Assembly (NCBI RefSeq): GCF_963678635.1
Contig: NC_087063.1
Coordinates: 51,285,220 to 51,349,219 of the forward strand
Direction: 5' to 3'
Length of the DNA stretch: 64,000 nt
From: Symsagittifera roscoffensis
Lineage: Eukaryota > Xenacoelomorpha > Acoela > Convolutidae
Shown here: positions 19,965-27,741 of the stretch, one piece after another
Numbering within the stretch: the stretch's first letter is position 1
Layout: the number at the start of each line of letters is the position of its first letter
Program-made: the position numbers and the translations under genes
The notes under the pieces: generated by a model
What the model was told of the DNA's origin: nothing
What the model saw: the letters and a program-made list of their open reading frames with translations, nothing else
The model's database searches: none

Positions 19965-22900
19965 GAGACGCTCAAGGCAAAAGGCTATGATCTTAACCAG
20001 GTAGAAGCAGGAACTGCACAGATAGATGATGACTTAATGAGGTTGCTCGAGAAACTATCAGATGATAAGCCCGTGACCCAAGAGAAGGGTCAAGAGGAGC
20101 CGGAAGTCACTATACTTCGGAGAAAAGAGACAGTGAACGATATTGACTCCTCAAGAGGAAGCGTCACTGACAGCAAAGATGTCGTGCGGTCACTAGTTGA
20201 CAAAATCCCCGAAAACATTCTGGAGCAGACCAAGGTTAGGAAAAAGAAAGTGACGTTCAAAGAAAATACAGAACACCCGGGACTAGGTCAAGAGTCCGGG
20301 GAGTGTTCCAGGTTCGCGGAAGAAGAAACCGGAGAAGGAAAATTGTCCGGGGAGCTTGAAGGATGGGATGAAGACTCGGATGAGAGCAGCGAAAACCAAG
20401 ACAGTCTGTGCATGATATTGGCGGAAGAGAAGACAAGGCACCACGACAGGGAGTTACAGACGGATCCATCTTCAGGAACATACAATATGGACATACAGGA
20501 GATGCGAGGTGGTGAGGAACTTGAGAAAATTGCGGTTGCAAGGAAGCCATTCAGGGAACTATCATGCAACTCAAACATCAGAACGAATCTGGTGCCAGAA
20601 GATGATATGAAAATCGTGAAAAGGATGATATGCGTGAAGCTGAGCGACGACATCCACAAACCTGGTGAGATGAATGGACAGATCATGGCGCTAAAGGAGC
20701 ATGTCAAGGCGAGATACAGGCTGTCAGACCTAATAAGAGCCCAAAAGAATGACAAAATGACAAGTAACCTCTCCAAATGGATCCAGTCGGGGGTCAAGGA
20801 GAAGGGGGAACTCGAGGAAGACAGCTACAAGATCTTGAGCCAGTTCTACAAAGAAAAGAAAGACTTACTCCACCACACAGCTGATGGGGTGGTAGCATGC
20901 AGAAGGAAAGATGAGGAGAAGATATTACACAGACACAACCTCATCATACTACCGCAATTATATCAAACGGAGGTGCTTTTCAGATCGCACGACCAGATGG
21001 GACACCAGGGGATAGATAAAGTACAACAAAGGATACTTCACAGGTTTGATTGGCCAGGAATGAGAAAGGCTTGCGAGAGATGGGTGAATGCCTGCCTGGC
21101 ATGCCTCCAGGTAAAAGACCCAAGGAAGATGAAGTTTCCCCTCAAGTCTGTCGAGAGCTCGGAGTTCAATGAAGTGCTGCAAATAGACCATCAAAAAATC
21201 TGCATGACGGAGTCGGGATATAACCAGATACTGGTTATAATAGATCAATTCACAAAGTTGGCGGAAGCGGTTCCGTGCCAGACAGCCTCGGCCGAGGAGA
21301 CATGTGATCATCTGATAACGCATTGGATATCGCGGTATGGTTGTCCAATGACTTTCCAGTCAGATAACGGCAAAGCTTTTGTGGGGGACTTGACAAAAGA
21401 ATTGATGAAGAGATCGCACATTGCTCAAGCACACTCGACAACCTACCATCCACAGACCAACGGGTTGGTAGAGAGACAGAACAGGACACTGGTCAACATG
21501 TTGAGGGTGTACTGCTCAAGATACATGACGGACTGGGATAAATACCTGCCACAGGTAGTAGGGGCCTACAACAGTACACAGCACTCAACGACGGGCATCA
21601 GTCCCTTCATGATGTTGACGGGCAGGGAGAGAGCAATGCCTCTGACATTCTTTTACCCGGAATACGAAGGGAAAAGGACGTCGCCTCAGGCATACGTGAA
21701 AGAAGCGATCAGGAGACAACAGGAGTTAAACGAGCTATGCAGGAGGAACACGGCGCAAGCGCAAATGAGGCAACGCAGAAAATATGACGAAAAAATATTA
21801 CGAGCGAAGCCATATGAAGTGGGCCAATACGTGTGGGTCTTCCAAAATGTCATACCGCCCAAGGGAACAAAGAAACTACTCAAGAAGTGGAGGGGACCAT
21901 TCATGATAACGGAAGTTCATCAACAAGGACGGTTCTATCGCTTGAGTACTGGGCGAGCGGCACATTATGAAAATCTGAAGCCTCACGTCCCGTCCCCAGA
22001 GGATTGGTGCATACCGAAGGACATGGAGGGTCTTGAGTATCTGGTGGTAGAGCCAGCGTGTGAAGTGAATGAAAAAGGCACCAGAGAGAAAAATGATGGT
22101 AATGAGAACTTGAGTTTGGACGACAATGAAAAGATAGGAGGGGAGTCTGATGCAGGATCATTTGTAGAAGAAGACTGGAACGACCCGGAGCAAGATGAGG
22201 TGCCGAAGTGGATGGAGCCAGATCGACCAATACCGCCGGAAACCAGGACTGGCAATCGTAAACGCACCGGCATGAGGTACAACAGGTACGGGGATGACTT
22301 CTTAATCGATAAGATACAGCCAGACGAATTGGGCGAGGAACTACTGAGTGCAGGCGAACTGGAAGCCGAAGAGGAATGGCAGGTCATTGACGATGGTGGA
22401 CACTATCCGCAGGAAGACTACTCGACGCCAGAACTGGAGACGGGTCTCGAACAGAGTGAGATAGAGAGGAGGGAGAACACGAACTTGAGGATACTAGAGT
22501 GGATGCGCGACGTCAAAGACGAGAGCCGCGAAGGACAAAGCATTCAACAAGTCGATGTATCAGCGGCAAATTACATGAAGGCAGAGGACCCTCTTTTTGG
22601 ATGGACGGCAACAGACAGGCCACTGGACATTCCTCAGGACAATTCAGACCCGACAACATCGACGGGGACGTCGATAAATATTTTTGTCCGGGGAGTGGGG
22701 GTAGGACTTACCCACACCAAAAATTTGATGATAAAGAAGCTCAAGGAAGTGAGAGAAACAAGCGAATTGGAACTGGAAGAAGAAGAGCCAGAGCCTAACA
22801 TAGGTCGGAATTTCAAAACGAAATTTGAAATACCCACCGAGTACTCAGAAAACATCATGATAACGGATAGCGACTTCATCCTGTCAAACAGGACTAGTGC

Positions 22901-23300
22901 GATCTGCATCACGGCGGACATGAGTTTCAAATCAAGATTGGAAGCTGACTTCAAAAGAGAGTACCAGAACGTGGAGTTTCTGTTCAGACAGAGACCAGGA
23001 CTGGGAGGGATGGCAGCGCTTCCACCATCAGTAGCACAAGTCCCGGGCAAATATCTGTGCTTCCTAGTGACGAGGGTCAATGACAGGAACACAATCAATC
23101 CCGAACACGTGATGTTGGCACTAACAAGACTACGAGACTTTATGATTGAAAGAGGAATAACGGAGGTCTCGATGCCGGTGTATGACCCAAACAGGGGCAA
23201 ACTGAGCTCAAGGGAGTTGTACGCTATCCTACACGTAGTCTTCGCGGAAACTGAAGTAATGGTGTATCTGCACAAGAAATACTACTTGAGCATCGCCTGA
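19965..23300 (+). CDS. pol: Element B integrase with a macro-like C-terminal extension
   Basis: In the pol frame after TAG 19962-19964; first Met at 20037. Order: charged linker; integrase HHCC region (SHDQMGHQG, then ACLAC, about 20985-21110); catalytic core with D (LQIDHQK), D (FQSDNGK) and E (NGLVERQN), about 21170-21500; a GPY/F-type end (KKWRGPFMITEV, about 21880). Integrase joins the element DNA to the chromosome. Unusually, about 430 more residues follow: an acidic, probably disordered linker (22030-22800), then a compact domain (about 22855-23297) with GKYLCFLVTRVND, ALTRLRDFMIERGITEVSMP and AILHVVFAETEVMVYL. This order matches TARG1/OARD1-type macro domains by eye (the YLITK, LSMP and EVF landmarks). 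The glycine-rich ADP-ribose loops of that family are not conserved, so activity is doubtful. Confidence 0.88.
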   Translation, partial: ETLKAKGYDLNQVEAGTAQIDDDLMRLLEKLSDDKPVTQEKGQEEPEVTILRRKETVNDIDSSRGSVTDSKDVVRSLVDKIPENILEQTKVRKKKVTFKENTEHPGLGQESGECSRFAEEETGEGKLSGELEGWDEDSDESSENQDSLCMILAEEKTRHHDRELQTDPSSGTYNMDIQEMRGGEELEKIAVARKPFRELSCNSNIRTNLVPEDDMKIVKRMICVKLSDDIHKPGEMNGQIMALKEHVKARYRLSDLIRAQKNDKMTSNLSKWIQSGVKEKGELEEDSYKILSQFYKEKKDLLHHTADGVVACRRKDEEKILHRHNLIILPQLYQTEVLFRSHDQMGHQGIDKVQQRILHRFDWPGMRKACERWVNACLACLQVKDPRKMKFPLKSVESSEFNEVLQIDHQKICMTESGYNQILVIIDQFTKLAEAVPCQTASAEETCDHLITHWISRYGCPMTFQSDNGKAFVGDLTKELMKRSHIAQAHSTTYHPQTNGLVERQNRTLVNMLRVYCSRYMTDWDKYLPQVVGAYNSTQHSTTGISPFMMLTGRERAMPLTFFYPEYEGKRTSPQAYVKEAIRRQQELNELCRRNTAQAQMRQRRKYDEKILRAKPYEVGQYVWVFQNVIPPKGTKKLLKKWRGPFMITEVHQQGRFYRLSTGRAAHYENLKPHVPSPEDWCIPKDMEGLEYLVVEPACEVNEKGTREKNDGNENLSLDDNEKIGGESDAGSFVEEDWNDPEQDEVPKWMEPDRPIPPETRTGNRKRTGMRYNRYGDDFLIDKIQPDELGEELLSAGELEAEEEWQVIDDGGHYPQEDYSTPELETGLEQSEIERRENTNLRILEWMRDVKDESREGQSIQQVDVSAANYMKAEDPLFGWTATDRPLDIPQDNSDPTTSTGTSINIFVRGVGVGLTHTKNLMIKKLKEVRETSELELEEEEPEPNIGRNFKTKFEIPTEYSENIMITDSDFILSNRTSAICITADMSFKSRLEADFKREYQNVEFLFRQRPGLGGMAALPPSVAQVPGKYLCFLVTRVNDRNTINPEHVMLALTRLRDFMIERGITEVSMPVYDPNRGKLSSRELYAILHVVFAETEVMVYLHKKYYLSIA
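22855..23297 (+). other. Macro-like (TARG1/OARD1-type) domain at the end of the pol frame
   Basis: Seen: beta-strand-like SAICITADMS, a helix (FKSRLEADFKREY), strand GKYLCFLVTR, helix HVMLALTRLRDFMIERG, strand ITEVSMPVYD, helix SSRELYAILHVVFAE, strand TEVMVYLH. Known: OARD1 and related macro domains have this alternation and remove or bind ADP-ribose. The region matching the MGAGIA ligand loop is FKSRLEA, and the GCGLD loop is YDPNRGKL, so key loops differ. The assignment is from memory of the family; a profile search would decide. Confidence 0.5.
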
Positions 23301-23574
23301 ATTGGGGACACGGGGGTCTCGAGTTGGGCGTGAGGGGGGAGTCTTGAGTTAGGTACTGGGGTGCGGCACAGGTAAAGGGATCTTAAGACGCGATTGGCAT
23401 GATAATTGAATTTTAGAAGAATTAACGGTGCTGAAACATAAAATGAATCTGCATGCTTTTAAGGAAATTCCAATTGAATTGCTTTTAGTGAAATGAGAAT
23501 GATAAAATTTTAACTATACTGGTAAAAAAGGGGGGTCTCTAGGTTAGGAACACGACATGTTAAGTTTTAATATG

Positions 23575-23588
23575 GTTTCTGTTTTCAG
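23575..23588 (+). promoter_or_regulatory. Candidate 3' splice site for a subgenomic RNA
   Basis: GTTTCTGTTTTCAG is a close match to a metazoan acceptor (pyrimidine tract then CAG). The first ATG downstream is that of ORF3 at 23837, in strong Kozak context (A at -3, G at +4). Env-bearing retroelements use splicing for their 3' gene; the matching donor was not identified here. Confidence 0.5.
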
Positions 23589-23711
23589 ATCAAGTTTGAA
23601 AAACAAAGTTGAAAATCCAACTATACTCAAGCGAGAAACAGAAAGAGAAATCTTGATTGAACTCGCGATAATCGGCACCTACAGCAAGTATTTGCAAGGG
23701 AACATTTCTAG

Positions 23712-23820
23712 AGAATTCTTGAGTTGGGTAATACTTGAATCGGTTAGGTAATTCTTGAGCTGGTGAATACATACGTCGGGAAGGTAATTCTTGAGCTGGT
23801 TAATACATACCTGTATACAT
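23712..23820 (+). repeat. Three tandem repeats of about 36 bp before ORF3
   Basis: Each unit contains AATTCTTGAG followed by TTGG or CTGG and an AATAC stretch (starts about 23712, 23747 and 23783). The last two are the most alike. They would lie in the 5' UTR of the inferred subgenomic RNA. Confidence 0.75.
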
Positions 23821-23836
23821 CCCGAAGTCACAAAGA

Positions 23837-26017
23837 ATGGCAGACAGATTCTGGAAATCCATGCCCGCGGCGCTGAAGAAGCCTACTCTTGATGAGCTGT
23901 ACAGACGCCTGAGGGACCTGGATTATACCCAGATAGACGAGAGAATGGCGGTAATGCTGAATGCCATCCTCCAGTTGGAGGACCAGGGTGAATGCAGGGA
24001 GTCTGCGACGGAGGCTGTCTTGATGATCGGCTACACCACCGAGGGAATATCAAACCAAGAACAGACCAGATGGTTGTCTTGGAATGTGGATGGAGGAGTG
24101 AGGGGCTTTGACTTGGCAAGGAATCCTGGCCTGAGTAACAACACTGAATATGGCGCAGGGGAATTCCCACTACCAGCTAGGCCAACAGCAAGACCTACAG
24201 GCCAGGGCTCGAATAAGGTGCCATCGATGACGCGAGCGCAACAGACGACCGAGGCGCATCCGGATCTTGGCGTTCTAAAGAAAGAGCTCGAGAAGATGCA
24301 GAAGGAAAGGAACAAGGCGAACCTTGATCGGGATCAGGCAAAGCTGGATCGGGAGAAGGTTCAGCTGGAAAGGGACCAGGCGGTCAACGAGCGAGATCAG
24401 ACTCTGAGGTTGCTTGAGATGCTAAAGGTTGAACATCAGCAGGAGCTCAGGGTGCGGGAGAATGCCGGGAATTGTGAACAACTGAAGTCGGAGTTGGAGA
24501 GGATAGAACAACGACAACGCGAACTTGACGCACAAAAGGGAGCCAGGCCAAAGGAGCGAGTGGTTACCAGCTCGAGGCCAGAGTCACGCATGGAAGTGGA
24601 TGAAGCCCCCAGGGCAAGAGGACGGTTCAACCTTGACCGCGAGGCCCGAGAACACATGAGTGAAGGGCTGGAAGTCTGGATACCTAACGAAGCAACGTCC
24701 TCCTTGCGTAGCCTAGAGACGCAACCCATACGCCCACTGATGGATGTGGTACTGCCGGGATATACCCCAACCTCGACCTCGAGTGACAGTCAGGTGAGCG
24801 GCGGCTCATCGCGTCTGAAGGAGCTGGGCGAGAAGTTGCGGCAGAAAAGTCGTGAAAGTTCGGCAAGACCGGAGCTTCCCCCAACTTGGAGGGAACAACC
24901 GGTCAGGAGCGTCGTGATCTCGAGTTATAAGAAAAACACAGAGAAGAGGTACCACAGGCACAATCGGCTGAATTGGAGTGCGGAACAGAAAGCCAGGAGG
25001 GACTGCTTTCATGATGCGGCCTGGGTGGAGTATCTTGCGCCACCCCGTGTGCCAGAAGGTGCGGTTCACCTAATCATAGGGGACAGCCTGGTGCGGGTGT
25101 TGACCCGGATTCAATCGCACTGGCAGACAGGAATCTTGAGTTTCGCTGGAGCTGCCACGCCACAGATGTTGGCAACGCTTGAGATGCTAGGGATGACTAA
25201 AGTGTACACGGTGACCCTGATGATCGGGACTAACGATGTATCAAGGGGAGAAGCGAGGAAAATAACGAGGCTGCACGACAAGAGGAGCTGCCTTCTTGAG
25301 GAGCTGAGGATCCAGATGGACCCCATCCTGTTGACGGTATGTACTGTCCCTTACAACATGATGTTCGATCAGCACGCCTTTGAGATGAACGAGAAGGTGC
25401 GGAACCTAAACAAGGTGATCCGAGAGATCCACCGGAAGAGTGTGCTCCCTGTCAGACTGTTGGACGTGGCGGACTGCATGGAGCAAAAGGGATTCCCTGA
25501 GGACACCTCCAATGATGGAATCCGTTTCGATAGACCAAGGGGAGCAGAGTGGCTGAATGACGTCTTCCAAGAACACATAAACACGCTAGAGGCGGATCTG
25601 CTAGAGACAGCCCAATTCACATTAGGGCCACCTCCGAACCCATCATTCCTTGCCTCAAGGGCCTTGTCTGGTCGCTTGGGACCGAGAGTTGACACTAGAG
25701 ACAGCTCGAGGAGCAACCAGGCCAGATTGCAGAGTGCCACGCCAATGGAGTCTGAGGAGGTGACGACATCAACACCTCCAGGCTCGGCGATATCCTCAGT
25801 GGTAGTGGCAGAGAGCAAGCGGGAAAAGAGGTCCATGGAGACCGCTCGCTTGAGATATCCTGAGAAGGTGAAAGGACTGGACCTAGAGGGTTTGGAATGC
25901 AGGCGAGAATTGGCGGAGACTCTGGGTATTGAACGAGTGTCGCACGAAGACTTGAACAGACATCATTGCGTGGACTGGTTGAAGCTCATGAGGCGCACTT
26001 CTCGAGAACAAAATTGA
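23837..26017 (+). CDS. ORF3: coiled-coil protein with an SGNH (GDSL-type) hydrolase domain
   Basis: An intact 726-codon frame. Residues 1-110 are unassigned; about 145-250 form a strongly charged coiled coil (KKELEKMQKERNKANLDRDQ and on); 250-400 are low-complexity. An SGNH hydrolase domain follows: block I IIGDSL with Ser417, block II Gly in FAGAATP, block III IGTNDV with Asn466, and block V DGIRFD with Asp560. The usual block V His is Arg563, so the catalytic triad is incomplete. SGNH enzymes are esterases or lipases; esterase domains are known from CR1-type LINE ORF1 proteins, but I know of no standard Ty3/gypsy counterpart. It occupies the env position, yet no signal peptide or transmembrane anchor is evident. 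Start chosen as the first ATG after the candidate splice site, in strong context. Confidence 0.85.
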   Translation: MADRFWKSMPAALKKPTLDELYRRLRDLDYTQIDERMAVMLNAILQLEDQGECRESATEAVLMIGYTTEGISNQEQTRWLSWNVDGGVRGFDLARNPGLSNNTEYGAGEFPLPARPTARPTGQGSNKVPSMTRAQQTTEAHPDLGVLKKELEKMQKERNKANLDRDQAKLDREKVQLERDQAVNERDQTLRLLEMLKVEHQQELRVRENAGNCEQLKSELERIEQRQRELDAQKGARPKERVVTSSRPESRMEVDEAPRARGRFNLDREAREHMSEGLEVWIPNEATSSLRSLETQPIRPLMDVVLPGYTPTSTSSDSQVSGGSSRLKELGEKLRQKSRESSARPELPPTWREQPVRSVVISSYKKNTEKRYHRHNRLNWSAEQKARRDCFHDAAWVEYLAPPRVPEGAVHLIIGDSLVRVLTRIQSHWQTGILSFAGAATPQMLATLEMLGMTKVYTVTLMIGTNDVSRGEARKITRLHDKRSCLLEELRIQMDPILLTVCTVPYNMMFDQHAFEMNEKVRNLNKVIREIHRKSVLPVRLLDVADCMEQKGFPEDTSNDGIRFDRPRGAEWLNDVFQEHINTLEADLLETAQFTLGPPPNPSFLASRALSGRLGPRVDTRDSSRSNQARLQSATPMESEEVTTSTPPGSAISSVVVAESKREKRSMETARLRYPEKVKGLDLEGLECRRELAETLGIERVSHEDLNRHHCVDWLKLMRRTSREQN

Positions 26018-27735
26018 TGGAGACCGCGGATCTGACCGGAATTCCCACAAAAGCGATCATGGGACCCATTAACTACAGACCTCTCAAGCTGCTGGGGAGT
26101 CCTGGACTCATAGCAGAACCTCCCAAACACCGAACGAGCATCGCCAGGATCAGGTTGGCGACCCCGGCACAGTTGAAGGTGGTAGACAAGCTGCTCAATC
26201 CGGGGGGAAGGAAATTGCCAGATGCCGCTTATGAAGGCTTGAAATTGGCGGAAGATCCCAGGTACGGGAAGCCCTGTGGGAGCACCCAGCTGGCCAAAAC
26301 CTTGGCAGTTTATGATAGAGCAGATCCAGCTGCTGCGAGAGTAGTCATTGTGGCGGGATCAGACTTCGAAGGGACGTCTCCTAAGTTGTTCTGGCCGGAG
26401 ACTCTGATATACTCTTTGCCAGGAGCTGAATTAAACCAGATGTTAACTCTGGTGGTGGCACTAAAGTCGGAGATGCCCTGTGAGCCTGAGCTGCTATTGT
26501 TTGCAGGAATGAATGATCACCTGCACGCGATGGGACTTCTTGAGCAGCTGAAGGGCAATGAAATTCCGACTTCGAGGAAGATATGGGAAGCCATTCAGGC
26601 GTTGTTTGCAGCGATGAATGAAGTGCAAGAGAATGTTGTCTCGAGATTTGGATCCAAGACGAAGGTGGTGTTCACCACATCCCCTGGATACGCGAATATG
26701 CCACCCGCCCTACAATTCGTGTACGCGGTCTTGATCCTAATAGCAGAGGGGAACGAATGGCGGATTCTAATGGCAGCCCCCAATCGGGAATTGGAGCCAT
26801 CGAACCTGAGGCTTCGCAATTCAGAATTGGCAGCGGCATGGGCGGACATATCTCATGCACTGAGGGGCTTTTATGGACCAGCCGACATCCTGATCGTATT
26901 AGACGAGGTGCTCTTGCTAGAGATATCGAACTTTGCCAGGCAACTTAAGTTCAGCCCAGTCATCGGGGACAATCACCCGGCGACAAGCCAATTGACGACC
27001 AGCTTGTGGTTTCGGAGCATGGAGGTGAAGATCACGAATTCCACCAGCAAGTCTAGAGGTCCGAGTAACGAGAGAAAAAATGTGGCCGAGACGGAGAAGC
27101 AATTAGAGTCGATGAAATATCGCTTGACGCAAGAGAATGGCTGGTGGCCATTTTTGACACCAAGGCTGAAGAACGCCACGAATAAGACGAGGGAGGAAGC
27201 ACCACCCCTCGTGAAACAAGTCTGGAGTTTTCTGGAGAAACAACTGGAGCTGGCCGAAGTAAGAGACATGACGGTGGCTAGATTTGTCTCGGCCGCCAAT
27301 GAAGTGACGATTGGAGGGTTCTGGAGAGAACACGCCAAGGGTGAGCTGAGGACTAGAAGGGATCATGAGATTCTCAAGTTCTTGAGTCCTTGCTGGGAGA
27401 ATGAATTCATGGCAGGAATGTTCGGCACCACGGCGACTATCTTTGGAGCCTTCGTGCAGGAGATACTGGGCATGCCCATCAGCCTGCTCTTGGCTTTGTA
27501 TCTGGTCTACCCCAGATACTTGTTCAACATGGGCCCAGCGTACATGTTTAGTCGAGGAGTAGAGACACTTCGAGTTGACGGGTATCTGGCACTATTACTC
27601 TTGACCCATGGGGAATTGGTGTCGTTTCATCGATTGATGGAATATGGAGAGCCTCTGTCTATGGGGAAAGTCCACTCGAGCATCGAAACCTACTCCTACA
27701 AGTGTGCCGCAGGGTTGAAGACGTTGTTAGTGTAA
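26017..27735 (+). CDS. ORF4: possible degenerate SGNH-like protein with a hydrophobic segment
   Basis: The ATG at 26017 overlaps the ORF3 stop as TGATG; the frame is open upstream to about 25966 but has no earlier ATG there. The protein is 572 residues. VVIVAGSDFEG (Ser115) and LLLFAGMNDHLH (Asn166) have the spacing and flanking strands of SGNH blocks I and III, but with GSD for GDS, so I read it as a possible diverged or inactive relative of the ORF3 domain. The C-terminal third has a long hydrophobic stretch (FGTTATIFGAFVQEILG then ISLLLALYLVYPRYLF, about residues 482-515) that could be membrane-associated or a buried core. No envelope features such as a signal peptide or furin-like site were found. 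Intact. Function unknown. Confidence 0.78.
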   Translation: METADLTGIPTKAIMGPINYRPLKLLGSPGLIAEPPKHRTSIARIRLATPAQLKVVDKLLNPGGRKLPDAAYEGLKLAEDPRYGKPCGSTQLAKTLAVYDRADPAAARVVIVAGSDFEGTSPKLFWPETLIYSLPGAELNQMLTLVVALKSEMPCEPELLLFAGMNDHLHAMGLLEQLKGNEIPTSRKIWEAIQALFAAMNEVQENVVSRFGSKTKVVFTTSPGYANMPPALQFVYAVLILIAEGNEWRILMAAPNRELEPSNLRLRNSELAAAWADISHALRGFYGPADILIVLDEVLLLEISNFARQLKFSPVIGDNHPATSQLTTSLWFRSMEVKITNSTSKSRGPSNERKNVAETEKQLESMKYRLTQENGWWPFLTPRLKNATNKTREEAPPLVKQVWSFLEKQLELAEVRDMTVARFVSAANEVTIGGFWREHAKGELRTRRDHEILKFLSPCWENEFMAGMFGTTATIFGAFVQEILGMPISLLLALYLVYPRYLFNMGPAYMFSRGVETLRVDGYLALLLLTHGELVSFHRLMEYGEPLSMGKVHSSIETYSYKCAAGLKTLLV

Positions 27736-27741
27736 TACCTC

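Larger units (their letters stand above)
23301..23836 (+). other. Spacer between pol and ORF3
   Basis: The 536-bp spacer has no credible gene. It holds G-rich tracts, a strong 3' splice site (23588), three tandem repeats of about 36 bp just upstream of ORF3, and six sense CTNGAG hexamers. From 23589 to 23836 there is no ATG on the plus strand. Confidence 0.75.

Noticed and set aside
26973-27735. ORF4 as an envelope glycoprotein because of its hydrophobic C-terminal segment
   Set aside because: No signal peptide, no cleavage site, no cysteine-rich ectodomain or fusion peptide pattern; the segment could be a protein core.
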